Of a stretch of 64,000 nucleotides of DNA, positions 9,962 through 18,432 are shown piece after piece (within the stretch, counting starts at the first letter, position 1; the number at the start of each line of letters is the position of its first letter). A program made the position numbers and the translations under genes. This DNA comes from UBA830 sp002295635 (lineage in GTDB: Bacteria > Pseudomonadota > Alphaproteobacteria > MPNO01 > UBA830), in NCBI GenBank assembly GCA_002295635.1, contig DBHK01000026.1:90314-154313 (forward strand), written 5' to 3'. The notes under the pieces were generated by a model, which searched no databases, was not told the origin of the DNA, and saw nothing but the letters and a program-made list of their open reading frames with translations.

Positions 9962-10750
9962 ATGCTTGTTGACAGCCATTGCCATCTTGATTTCGACGTT
10001 TTTGATGAAGACCGCGCGGATACTATCCGGCGTGCCAAAGACGCCGGGATAGGCACGATGGTGACCATTTGTACTCGCGTCACGCGTTTCGCACAGATCC
10101 TGAACATCGCCGAATCTGATCCTAATATATGGTGTTCCGTCGGCATTCACCCGCATCAGGCTGATGAAGAACCACTGTTAAGCACCGAGGACCTAGTTTC
10201 GCGGGCACAGAACCCGAAGGTCGTAGGCATCGGCGAAACCGGCCTTGACTACTACTACGACAACAGCGCACGGCACGTGCAGAAAGAAAGCTTTAGAACT
10301 CACATAGCGGCAGCGCGGGAAACAGGCCTACCGCTGATCGTCCATACCCGGGATGCCGACGCAGACATGGCCGACATCCTCGAGAACGAAATGGAAAATG
10401 GTGCATTTTCTGGCGTGCTGCATTGTTTCTCATCGGGTGCTGAACTAGCCCGCCGGGCACTCAATATCGGATTCTACATCTCGCTTTCCGGTATTGTTAC
10501 CTTCAAAAACGCTCAGGATCTCCGTAACATCGTCGAAAAGGTTCCACTGGACCGAATTCTGGTAGAAACTGATTCGCCGTTCCTTGCGCCGATCCCTAAC
10601 CGGGGCCGGCGTAATGAACCGTCATTTGTGGTCCATACCGCTGCCAAGGTCGCCGAACTTAAGAACGTGAGTACCGAATTATTATCAATTTCTTCCACAA
10701 ATAATTTCTTCCGCCTTTTCAACAAAGCGCGCCGACCGCAAGTTGCATGA
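9962..10750 (+). CDS. tatD: TatD family metal-dependent hydrolase (YcfH-like DNase)
   Basis: Member of the TatD amidohydrolase-like family, known as 3'-5' nucleases with two metal ions. The 262-residue protein, counted from the ATG at 9962, starts LVDSHCHLDF with His6 and His8 as metal ligands. Further ligands are in GIGETGLDYYY (Glu), LIVHTRDAD (His), LHCFSSG (His) and VETDSPFLAP (Asp). An upstream GTG at 9926 would extend it by 12 residues that do not match the family start. It sits between metG (plus a pseudogene) and the MBL hydrolase, with which it overlaps by 4 bases. Confidence 0.93.
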   Translation: MLVDSHCHLDFDVFDEDRADTIRRAKDAGIGTMVTICTRVTRFAQILNIAESDPNIWCSVGIHPHQADEEPLLSTEDLVSRAQNPKVVGIGETGLDYYYDNSARHVQKESFRTHIAAARETGLPLIVHTRDADADMADILENEMENGAFSGVLHCFSSGAELARRALNIGFYISLSGIVTFKNAQDLRNIVEKVPLDRILVETDSPFLAPIPNRGRRNEPSFVVHTAAKVAELKNVSTELLSISSTNNFFRLFNKARRPQVA

Positions 10751-11523
10751 AAATTACTATTTTGGGATGCGGTCCATCGCAAGGAGTACCGGTAATCGGT
10801 AATAGATGGGGTAGCTGCGATCCTGAAAATCCTAAAAACCGTCGAACCCGTTCATCCATACTTGTAGAAGTAGATGGTGTTTCGATCTTAGTCGATACAT
10901 CTCCGGATATACGTAATCAATTTTTATTCAACAAAATTAACATGATAGATGCGGTTCTTTACACACATCTACATTATGACCATGTCGGTGGGATCGGCGA
11001 GTTGCGAACGATTAGTTTCCTTGCAAAGAGCCGTATTGATATCTTTGGTACTCCGGCGACCCTAAAAACTCTCGAGAGCAATTGGAGTTATTTGTTTTCA
11101 GCCAAAGGTTCGCATGACCCAATTTTATACAAACCTGCCGTTGAGCCTCATCGCTTTGTTTATGGCACGCCATTTGACGTCCATGGGATTAAAGTTCTGC
11201 CATTCGAACTCGATCACGGTATATGCGATACTGCAGGTTTCCGCATTGCGAACTTTGCATACACCACGGACGTTGTTGAAATGCCGGACAGTGCTTTCGA
11301 AGTTCTAGAAGGGGTCGACACTTGGATTGTAGATTGCCTTCGTACCGAACCTCATCCGACACATTCCCATTTGGATCGGACGCTAGAGTGGATAGGCCGT
11401 GTTAATCCCAGACGGGCAGTGTTGACGCATATGAACCTCCAAACGGATTACGCCACGATAAATGCTCTTTGTCCCGATGGGGTTGAACCTGCCTATGATG
11501 GGATGACCCTTAATATACCGTGA
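10747..11523 (+). CDS. MBL-fold metallo-hydrolase (PhnP/YcbX-like phosphodiesterase family)
   Basis: 258-residue metallo-beta-lactamase-fold protein of the kind regularly found after tatD in Alphaproteobacteria. The metal-binding motif THLHYDHVGG is present (His74, His76, Asp78, His79). An early SILVDTSPDIRNQ segment, a late LDHG and a C-terminal LTHMNLQ supply further likely ligands. Members of this branch include cyclic phosphodiesterases such as PhnP, but the substrate of the tatD-linked form is not established. The start overlaps the tatD stop by 4 bases, indicating coupling. Confidence 0.87.
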   Translation: MKITILGCGPSQGVPVIGNRWGSCDPENPKNRRTRSSILVEVDGVSILVDTSPDIRNQFLFNKINMIDAVLYTHLHYDHVGGIGELRTISFLAKSRIDIFGTPATLKTLESNWSYLFSAKGSHDPILYKPAVEPHRFVYGTPFDVHGIKVLPFELDHGICDTAGFRIANFAYTTDVVEMPDSAFEVLEGVDTWIVDCLRTEPHPTHSHLDRTLEWIGRVNPRRAVLTHMNLQTDYATINALCPDGVEPAYDGMTLNIP

Positions 11524-11671
11524 TTTACCAATTGGTTTTTATCCATAATATACATTATGCGACATTTGTCTTAAGTTGCTTGTTACTTGTTCCGCCGCCC
11601 CCGCTTGCAAACATGTCCGGACTATTCTGAAAAAACTCGATATTGAAGACAATTTTAAATACGTTGTTCGA

Positions 11672-12511
11672 ATGGAAAATCACGACACACCACAAAAAAC
11701 TCCAACACCAATTCAAAACCTACTAGACACAATGGAACAACTCCGGGACCCTAAAACAGGGTGTCCATGGGACATTGAACAAACCCCAGAAACTATTGCC
11801 CCCTTCACAATCGAAGAGGCTTATGAAGTCGTCGACGCAATCACATGCAATGATGATGAACAACTCAAAGACGAACTCGGTGACCTCCTTTTTCAGGTCG
11901 TCTTTTATGCACAGATGTCCCGCGAAAATGGTGGATTTGACTTTGACGATATTGCTAATGGCATCACAAAAAAAATGCGTAGCAGACATCCACATGTTTT
12001 TGGGGCTGCCAAGACTCGTTCCAGCGAGAGACAAACCGCCGCTTGGGAGGCACAAAAGGCGGAGGAACGTAGCGCTCGCGCCGCAAAAACAGGAAGTCCG
12101 CCAAGCGCACTGGATGGGATAGCCCTCGCCCTCCCGGCGCTAATGCGGGCACAGAAAATGCAAAAACGCGCATCTCGCGAAGGCTTCGACTGGACAGAAC
12201 TGATGCCGGTGATCGCAAAAATTCGTGAAGAACTTCATGAAGTAGAAGAAGAGGTTAGGGCTCAGGTTTCTAATACTCGATTAAAGGACGAGATCGGAGA
12301 TTTGATCTTTGCAAGCGTTAATCTATCTCGCCACCTTGGTGTCGATGCTGAAGATGCGCTCCGAGAAGCAACATCAAAATTCGAACGCCGTTTCCGTTAC
12401 GTCGAAGCCAGCCTTGGTGATGAGGGAATTTCGCTGTCTGATGCCACCATAGATCAGATGGAGGCAAAATGGTCGGAGGCTAAGATTAAAGAATACCAAA
12501 TAAACGACTGA
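11672..12511 (+). CDS. mazG: Nucleoside triphosphate pyrophosphohydrolase MazG
   Basis: Hydrolyses (d)NTPs to NMP and pyrophosphate, a housecleaning and stringent-response-related role. The 279-residue protein has the usual two MazG domains. The first carries the EExxE...ExxD metal motif (Glu48, Glu49, Glu52, Glu68, Asp71) after the typical LRDPKTGCPWDIEQT opening; the second has EELHEVEEEV and DEIGDL near residues 190-220. The start at 11672 is chosen because it lies about 20 residues before the conserved LRDP opening. The frame stays open upstream to 11549, but that extension has no family match and starts only with TTG. No clear ribosome site precedes 11672. Confidence 0.92.
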   Translation: MENHDTPQKTPTPIQNLLDTMEQLRDPKTGCPWDIEQTPETIAPFTIEEAYEVVDAITCNDDEQLKDELGDLLFQVVFYAQMSRENGGFDFDDIANGITKKMRSRHPHVFGAAKTRSSERQTAAWEAQKAEERSARAAKTGSPPSALDGIALALPALMRAQKMQKRASREGFDWTELMPVIAKIREELHEVEEEVRAQVSNTRLKDEIGDLIFASVNLSRHLGVDAEDALREATSKFERRFRYVEASLGDEGISLSDATIDQMEAKWSEAKIKEYQIND

Positions 12512-12539
12512 ACTGTGAATCTCTCAATAATTTGTATTG

Positions 12540-13034
12540 TTAATCTTGATTGTTTGGCATTAATCGGCAATACGCTGGTAATTCAATTTGTTCTCTCGCA
12601 ATCGTTCTTTCATAAACTTTGTACTGCCCATCACTATATCTGGGGCAATCTAAGGCTAAACCCGAACTAATAAGTTCGGCTCCGATATCTTGTCCCTGGA
12701 AGAAACATTTCCCAACAAGCCTGTCGTAGGTTTTTTCGCCGTTCAATTCGCAGCGTATACGCTTACCCATTATAAGCCGATAAATAAAAGCTTTTGATTG
12801 TTTGCCTAAAGCCTCCCCTATTTCTGGTGCCGAGACACCGTTAAGTCGGATTGCAATTGGCCCTATCTCAATAGTATCCCCGTCACGTATTTTAGTGACA
12901 TGACCTTCAACCACGGTCATGTCTGCCTCCGCTGTGGCCGAGGACACTATCATCACTATACCCAGCGCGACTCCATATCGGTTGCGGAACAATACCCTAT
13001 CCTTCCCCCCTGCCCTCACAAACCTCACCAGCAT
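12540..13034 (-). CDS. Exported thermonuclease-family (SNase-like) protein
   Basis: 164 residues with an N-terminal hydrophobic signal-like stretch (about residues 20-36), then an OB-fold SNase domain. Compared with staphylococcal nuclease, DGDT keeps both acidic residues (Asp51, Asp53), Arg63 matches Arg35, Glu71 matches Glu43 and Arg105 matches Arg87. The calcium ligand Asp40 is replaced by Ser68 (GVSAPE instead of G(I/V)DAPE). Two Cys pairs further on could form disulfides in the periplasm. It converges with mazG, 28 bases apart. Nuclease activity is plausible but the Ser at a metal site leaves it open. Confidence 0.85.
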   Translation of the reverse strand: MLVRFVRAGGKDRVLFRNRYGVALGIVMIVSSATAEADMTVVEGHVTKIRDGDTIEIGPIAIRLNGVSAPEIGEALGKQSKAFIYRLIMGKRIRCELNGEKTYDRLVGKCFFQGQDIGAELISSGLALDCPRYSDGQYKVYERTIAREQIELPAYCRLMPNNQD

Positions 13035-13106
13035 TTAAAGTTCCAATCTGGAGAAAATAACGGTTAAAATACGGAAGTAACGTTACACGCCCCGAGAGTA
13101 GACGGG

Positions 13107-15458
13107 TCATTTGGAATCAAACTTCCATACCCCATCCCATTCTTTTGGATCTTCAGCCTTTAGCTTGGTACAACGATCTATATATATTGTTGACAAAAGA
13201 TCATTTTCGTTAGCTGCGACGGACTTTTTAAAAGAATTAATTGCTTTATCCCAGTCCCCGCTGACAAAGTGCTCCCGCCCCTCTTTGAAATGCCCAACAA
13301 CCTCCATTAAATTTGGAAATGTATCACTGGTATGGAAATCCAAGACCTCGAATACCCCCACGGGCTCTGTTTTTCCTTTAACAATTACCTCATCAATGTG
13401 TCTAACTTGGTAGGTGCCTTTAAGATTTTGGTGTGTGAATTCGCTTATAAGAATTCTCGCGGCATAAGCTTTACACGCGCTTTCTAAGCGGGCTGCCAAA
13501 TTAACTCCGTCACCGATCATGGTGTAGTCCATTCTCTTTGACGACCCGATGTTTCCTGAAACAACCTTGTCGGTATTCAAACCAATGCCCATATCCACTG
13601 GCATTTTACCTTCGGCCTCCCTTTGAATATTCCAGTCTCTTAGCCTTTTGATCATGTTTATCGCTGAACGGACAGCCCGGTCTTCATCGTCCTCGTGAGC
13701 GACCGGCACGCCAAATCCCGCCATAATTGCATCACCAATGAATTTATCGACCATACCTTCCTGCTCGGTTATCGCTTCAACCATTATGTCAAAGTATTCA
13801 TTTAAAAGAGTAACAGTACCCTGGGCACCTAAGGTCTCAGTGATTGTTGTAAAGCCTCGAACGTCAGAAAAAAGCAGTGTCGCGACAGTTTCCTGCCCCC
13901 CCATAATATCGTTTCCGTCGCTCATTAATTTATCTGCAATACCCGGATCGATGTATCGAGACATTGTAGATTTCATACGTTTCTCATCGGAGATATCCTC
14001 GATCATAACGAGGGTCCCCAAGTGCTCATCAACTTGATCCATCCTGCCATCCGGATCTTGATTACGGAGCGGCAGAAAACTTAAGTTTGCCGATACTGTG
14101 TCCCCTGCGGTTCCAACTTGGAATTCCGCATCAAAGATTAGATCGGCATTCCTTGTCGCTTCGCATGTTTTTATTTTTTCGGCGATCACGGAACGACCTT
14201 CTGAGAAAAATTCTTCAGCCTTCTTCCCAAGTATTTCAGCCGCTTGGACCTGAAGGATTTTTAAGCCTGCCTTATTACAGGTTATTATGTCACCTGCCGC
14301 GTCAATCGTGATAACCGCATTGGACATGCTCGTGAGCATGCTGTGATTATATGCCCGTTCCTTCGAGACATCCTCGAAGAGTTTTGCGTTTTCGAGAGCA
14401 ATAGAAACTTGTTGAGTAAATGCCTTGAGCCGGGACTCATCCTCTTCCGTGAATCCGCCCCCTTTTTTATTCAATACTTGGGTACAACCAATGCAGTCAC
14501 CGTCTTTATTGGTAATGGGAACGCACAATATTGAGCTCGTAAAATAACCTGTTTGTCGATCAAAACTTGGATTGAACCGGAGGTCAGCATAGGCGTGCGG
14601 TATATTTATCGTCTCGTGAGACTGAAAAACTGCCCCGGCTATACCTACGTCGTTCGGTAGTCGGATCTCGCCAATACCATCACCCATTGCGACACGAGAG
14701 AAAAGTTCATTTGTTTTTATATCATTGAGAAAAAGCGTTGCTCTATCGGCATTGAGCATATTTGTTGCCTCTACCATCACCCTCTGAAGAAGCGTCCCGA
14801 GCTCTATTTCCGCGGTTACGTCGGATACAACATCAAGGAATTTCATTTCTTTATCGCGGGATTTTTGCATATCCTCGATACCCTGGGCATTCTGCAAGGT
14901 AACCGACGCTTGGGCTGCTATTGCTTCGACTATATCGAGATCATCTTTAGTGAAACGCCCTTTGCATTTATTTAGGATTTGAAGGACACCAATCACGTCA
15001 TTCCGGGCAGTTCTTATTGGCGTGCAGAGTATGCTTTTTGTTACAAAGCCGGTTTGTTCATCTATCCCGGAGTTAAAACGTTCGTCTTCGTATGGTCTAT
15101 GGACAATCTCCCCGACACCGGATCGGAATACTGAGCCCGCTATTCCGCTAGAATTAAGTAGCCGTATTTCCCTAGTTAACTCACCCTGAGCTACTCTGGA
15201 ATATAGTTCTCCAGTTATTGGATCATTAAGGAATAAGCTGCCCCTCTCAGCACTTAATTCTCTGGTAGTTATATCTACAAGCTCCCAAAGGATTTCACTC
15301 AAGCTATCCTTCCCAGCGATGTTTTGACTTACGGATAAAAGCAAGCCCCGTTTTCGGAGTTGTTTTTGTGCACTTTTCAGATGAAGTCGGAGTTCTTCAG
15401 CGGACAGTAGATCTAATTCGTTCTCAGTAATCTTCTCGATACGGTTTACACGAGCCAT
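13107..15458 (-). CDS. GAF-GAF-PAS class III adenylate cyclase with C-terminal TPR-like tail
   Basis: 783 residues: GAF-A (about 50-190), GAF-B (205-360), PAS (370-490), cyclase domain (520-700) and a TPR-like tail (720-770). The order matches cyanobacterial CyaB1/CyaB2, whose tandem GAFs bind cAMP and activate the enzyme. Catalytic residues are complete: metal-binding Asp532 (FSDVRGFT) and Asp576 (GDAIMAGFG), adenine-selecting Lys572 and Thr646, transition-state Asn653 and Arg657. The Lys/Thr pair favours ATP over GTP. GAF-B keeps the full NKFDE signature (Asn330, Lys331, Phe336, Asp340, Glu341); GAF-A has Leu174 at the final position. No transmembrane segment is seen, so it is probably cytoplasmic. 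It starts 6 bases after the coiled-coil gene. Confidence 0.9.
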   Translation of the reverse strand: MARVNRIEKITENELDLLSAEELRLHLKSAQKQLRKRGLLLSVSQNIAGKDSLSEILWELVDITTRELSAERGSLFLNDPITGELYSRVAQGELTREIRLLNSSGIAGSVFRSGVGEIVHRPYEDERFNSGIDEQTGFVTKSILCTPIRTARNDVIGVLQILNKCKGRFTKDDLDIVEAIAAQASVTLQNAQGIEDMQKSRDKEMKFLDVVSDVTAEIELGTLLQRVMVEATNMLNADRATLFLNDIKTNELFSRVAMGDGIGEIRLPNDVGIAGAVFQSHETINIPHAYADLRFNPSFDRQTGYFTSSILCVPITNKDGDCIGCTQVLNKKGGGFTEEDESRLKAFTQQVSIALENAKLFEDVSKERAYNHSMLTSMSNAVITIDAAGDIITCNKAGLKILQVQAAEILGKKAEEFFSEGRSVIAEKIKTCEATRNADLIFDAEFQVGTAGDTVSANLSFLPLRNQDPDGRMDQVDEHLGTLVMIEDISDEKRMKSTMSRYIDPGIADKLMSDGNDIMGGQETVATLLFSDVRGFTTITETLGAQGTVTLLNEYFDIMVEAITEQEGMVDKFIGDAIMAGFGVPVAHEDDEDRAVRSAINMIKRLRDWNIQREAEGKMPVDMGIGLNTDKVVSGNIGSSKRMDYTMIGDGVNLAARLESACKAYAARILISEFTHQNLKGTYQVRHIDEVIVKGKTEPVGVFEVLDFHTSDTFPNLMEVVGHFKEGREHFVSGDWDKAINSFKKSVAANENDLLSTIYIDRCTKLKAEDPKEWDGVWKFDSK

Positions 15459-15464
15459 AAACGT

Positions 15465-16025
15465 TTACTCCCCCGTCAACATCTCTAATTTTGTTCTCAA
15501 CAGATAGATGGTCTCTTGTAGCTGTTCCGACTCCTTACGGTTCTCCAGTTTTTGTTTTTGGATTTCATCCTCTGCCGTCGCCTTTTGCATTTCTAACTCT
15601 GTACGAAGGTTAAAAGCAGTCTGTTTTAATTGGGAAATTTCGTCGGTTGACCTTTGGACCGCATCCTGAACCGCAGCATTTTTCTCGAACGTTGAGCTTT
15701 CAAGTTCTATCCGCAAGCTGGAGATAGTCTCCTTAAGCTGAGTAACTTCATCGGCTGAGTTCTGCACAGCCCGTTGAACAGCCGCATTTTTTTCAAATGA
15801 CAAACTTTCTAACTCATTCCGAAGCTCTGAAACCATCCGCTTCAACTGCGCAATATCATCGGCATATTTCTGTATAGCCTTTTGCACTGTCGCATCTGTT
15901 TCAGATTTTTGGTTTTCTAATTCTGTTCTAAGGGCGCTTATTAACTCATAGCCTTTCCTATTCTCAATATCCATTTGCTGGAATTTAGAATTGTCGATAT
16001 TAAAACTTTCAGTCCGCTTACGCAT
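15465..16025 (-). CDS. Repeat-built coiled-coil protein, cyclase partner
   Basis: About 186 residues of charged heptad-like sequence, not matched to a named family. After a short N-terminus it consists of four tandem 36-residue units, each starting LR(T/N/I)ELE and containing a QLK segment near position 29-31, then a fifth partial unit (LRTKLEML). Units two and three are nearly identical (FEKNAAVQ in both), implying recent duplication. The start is placed at 16025 because GGGGAGG lies just upstream, although the spacing is short; a TTG four codons earlier is possible. It is directly upstream of the cyclase with 6 bases between them, so it probably scaffolds or oligomerises with that protein. 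This role is inference. Confidence 0.75.
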   Translation of the reverse strand: MRKRTESFNIDNSKFQQMDIENRKGYELISALRTELENQKSETDATVQKAIQKYADDIAQLKRMVSELRNELESLSFEKNAAVQRAVQNSADEVTQLKETISSLRIELESSTFEKNAAVQDAVQRSTDEISQLKQTAFNLRTELEMQKATAEDEIQKQKLENRKESEQLQETIYLLRTKLEMLTGE

Positions 16026-16361
16026 TATCCTCCCCAAATACCGAATAAAGACCCGAGAGCAAGCGCAATGTGCGCTTATACCGAGATCGCTTCAACCTCC
16101 TTAGACTAGCTGATATATAGGAGGTCTTCGTTATGCGGATGTCAGCGTTAGAGATATCGACCGCGACAAGATAAGAAATGATCTTCTCATGATCACAACG
16201 ACAAAGATCTTCTAAAGAAAAAAATGTTAGCTACCAATCTTTAATAGCAAATTATCAGGCCTCCCAAAAAATATGCTTATTGGCTGATTAATTCTCCTCG
16301 CCCCAGAATTTGACCACCCGCCCCTTTTTATTATCCTCACACGCAACTGGAGGATATTTTT
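16026..16361. other. Divergent intergenic region, 336 bases
   Basis: No gene is seen here. It separates the minus-strand coiled-coil/cyclase operon from the plus-strand dienelactone hydrolase, so promoters for both probably lie inside it. It contains the inverted repeat at 16061-16077, a direct repeat of GATCTTCT in the 16180-16215 area, and a good ribosome site (GGAGG) 8 bases before the hydrolase ATG at 16362. No confident -35/-10 pair was recognised. Confidence 0.6.
16061..16077. repeat. Short perfect inverted repeat upstream of the coiled-coil/cyclase operon
   Basis: AAGCGCA-ATG-TGCGCTT: 7-base arms with a 3-base spacer, about 36 bases upstream of the coiled-coil start on the minus strand. 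It could be a regulator operator or a small 5' leader hairpin. No matching copy was noticed elsewhere in the window. Confidence 0.4.
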
Positions 16362-17033
16362 ATGGCTAACCGAATTTCGATCACAGCTGATGACGGGCAT
16401 AAATTTGATGCATGGCACTCGTTCCCAGATGACGAGGCAAAGGGGGGCTTGATTTTCCTTCAAGCTATCTATGGCCTAACTACCCATCTGGGTGATGTTT
16501 GCGACTGGTTCGCGCATGATGGCTTTGAGTCTATTGCACCCGCAACCTACGACCGGACCGAACGTAATAAAGTTTTTGCTTATGACGACCATGGCGGGAT
16601 GCAGTTCCGAGAAAATCTAAAAGAAGATACAGTATTGCTGGATATCGGCGCTTGCGCGGCCCTACTTCGAAGGACAAATAATCGGGTTGCAATTTCGGGG
16701 TTTTGTACTGGCGGTACTTGGGCCTGGATCGCAGCTAATCGCCTCGATTTTGACGCGTCGGTGATTTTTTATGGCAGCGATATACACGACAGCCTCGACC
16801 AAAAGCCGAATTGCCCGACGTTATTGCACTATGGTGACGCTGATCACGTAGTGCCGTTCGAACTCGTACAAAGAATCTCAGAAAGCTTTTCGGATAGTGA
16901 ATTTCATGTCTACCCCGGCGCGGGCCATGCCTTTTACAATCCCGAACAAACCAACCATGACGCCGAGGCAGCGAGGCTCGCGCATCGCCGATCGGTAGAA
17001 TTTCTGGAAAAACACTTCGTTAAAGACGGATGA
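16362..17033 (+). CDS. Dienelactone hydrolase family protein
   Basis: 223-residue alpha/beta hydrolase of the DLH family, which open lactones or hydrolyse related esters in aromatic breakdown. The nucleophile is Cys115 in GFCTGGTWAW, as in true DLH rather than Ser esterases. The other triad members are Asp161 (GDADHVVPF) and His189 (PGAGHAFYN). The start has GGAGG eight bases upstream. The stop overlaps the next small gene by 4 bases. The substrate cannot be told from sequence; the nearby cluster for aromatic compounds begins about 3 kb downstream. Confidence 0.9.
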   Translation: MANRISITADDGHKFDAWHSFPDDEAKGGLIFLQAIYGLTTHLGDVCDWFAHDGFESIAPATYDRTERNKVFAYDDHGGMQFRENLKEDTVLLDIGACAALLRRTNNRVAISGFCTGGTWAWIAANRLDFDASVIFYGSDIHDSLDQKPNCPTLLHYGDADHVVPFELVQRISESFSDSEFHVYPGAGHAFYNPEQTNHDAEAARLAHRRSVEFLEKHFVKDG

Positions 17034-17260
17034 TTGACCGTCACAACCGCATAGTAGCAACCTCCCTAGAAGACCCAATGGGTATACGCTGCGTTGACAT
17101 ATACCAGACCAATGACGGTCGATTTTTTTGGGACGAGTGGCGCCGTGATCCGGAGGACCCATCTGGCTGGCACCCTACCGGGCGTCGTGATGGCCCGTTT
17201 GATACCGAGGGAGATGCTATCAATGCAGCAAAAATTATAATTGAATGGATTTCGAACTAA
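17030..17260 (+). CDS. Small conserved-looking hypothetical protein (76 aa)
   Basis: Not recognised. It overlaps the dienelactone hydrolase by 4 bases (ATGA), which argues that it is real and co-translated. The sequence is soluble, rich in Trp, Asp and Arg (FFWDEWRRDPEDPSGWHP), and ends in a short amphipathic helix (AINAAKIIIEWIS). The pattern of a beta hairpin plus helix suggests a small single domain. Its end overlaps the end of the convergent DMT transporter gene by 4 bases. A role linked to the hydrolase is inferred from position only. Confidence 0.65.
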   Translation: MIDRHNRIVATSLEDPMGIRCVDIYQTNDGRFFWDEWRRDPEDPSGWHPTGRRDGPFDTEGDAINAAKIIIEWISN

Positions 17261-18141
17261 AATTTTTGTCTTTTCTTTGACTCTAATCGAGCGATGAAAC
17301 TGGTTGCTCCGACGATTATTAAAGCACCAACAACTGTCCAGATATCTGGTATCTCGCCGAAGATCGCGAATCCCAGTGTTGCTGCAAAAATAAGACGGAT
17401 ATACTCCGTCGGACCGATGACGCTGGCTTCGCCAACCGCGAATCCCCTTATAAAACCAATCATTCCGATCGCTGTAAGAAATCCAATCGCAAGTGCCATG
17501 AGCCATGAAATTAAGTCTGGCGGCGTCTGCCATAATATTATTGTGGGCGGGAGAAATACCAATATACCTCCCGCTTGATAGTAGAACAATATTCGGTTCG
17601 GTGGCTCTGTGGTCGACATGATACGGATCAACACATTGGCAATGGCGAATGTGCAGGCCGCACCTATCGCAATAAAAACTACCGGATCAATGGCTCCTCC
17701 TGGACGCACCATGACAATAACGCCGACAAAACCAGCAAACGTCGCCGCCCAACGGCTTCCCCCGACTAATTCACGCAGAAAAATTACCGCAATAATGGTC
17801 GTGAAGAGTATACGGGTAAACGCGAGCGCGGTAGCATCCGCGAGCGGGAGGTAAACAACGGAGGTATAGACCCCAACCTGTGCAACACAGGCCAAGATAA
17901 GCCGAGCGATATGGATACCCGGTCGGCGTGTCCTAAGCTTCCCCGCTCCCATCTGGAGAAAAAACGGACACATCAGTGCAAAGCCGATTCCGTAGCGGAA
18001 AAATGCCATTTGGAAAGGCGAAATCGTTTGTCCCAATGATTTAACGAATAGATCGTTTATAGCGAATGCCATAGTTCCCACAAGCAACCAGAGAATACCG
18101 CGAAGATTAGCAGGCAGACGTGTCCATCGGGATGTAATCAA
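17257..18141 (-). CDS. EamA/DMT family transporter
   Basis: 294 residues with ten predicted transmembrane helices in two EamA halves. The first starts GILWLLVGTMAFAINDLFVKSL and the second resumes near residue 150. Such proteins are inner-membrane exporters or importers of metabolites, often amino acids or nucleotides; the substrate here is unknown. The C-terminus is basic and cytoplasmic (ARLESKKRQKF). It converges on the 76-residue gene. A second DMT gene of the same family lies at 34448-35359 but is clearly a different subtype. Confidence 0.87.
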   Translation of the reverse strand: MITSRWTRLPANLRGILWLLVGTMAFAINDLFVKSLGQTISPFQMAFFRYGIGFALMCPFFLQMGAGKLRTRRPGIHIARLILACVAQVGVYTSVVYLPLADATALAFTRILFTTIIAVIFLRELVGGSRWAATFAGFVGVIVMVRPGGAIDPVVFIAIGAACTFAIANVLIRIMSTTEPPNRILFYYQAGGILVFLPPTIILWQTPPDLISWLMALAIGFLTAIGMIGFIRGFAVGEASVIGPTEYIRLIFAATLGFAIFGEIPDIWTVVGALIIVGATSFIARLESKKRQKF

Positions 18142-18432
18142 TTGGATCAGAAACTAACTTCCGCAATGCTAAAGTCGTCAGAGTGGCTTTGACCGACCGA
18201 GTAAATTCATATTAACGCAATCTGCGTTATTGAGGTGGATAGTTCTGAAGCACTTTTTTGTATTGATCAAATTTATTCAGGGGCGAGACCCGATAGACTA
18301 AGGTGTTCTGATTGCATGTAATCAAAAGGCGTCGCCCAAATATGAGGGTATTTCATCTCAGTTTTTACGAGAGGGTCTTTTGTTACTCTTCCTGATCCCC
18401 CTACAGTCTGTTATGAACAATCCCCGCCCAAT
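18142..18432. other. Divergent intergenic region upstream of the MFS gene
   Basis: About 290 bases between the start of the DMT gene (minus) and the earliest possible start of the MFS gene (plus). No gene, terminator or convincing repeat was seen. Because the MFS start is uncertain (18433, 18466 or 18520), the true non-coding stretch may reach about 380 bases. Confidence 0.5.

Noticed and set aside
11549..11671. N-terminal extension of mazG
   Set aside because: The frame is open but would start at TTG, and the residues do not match any MazG homologue start.
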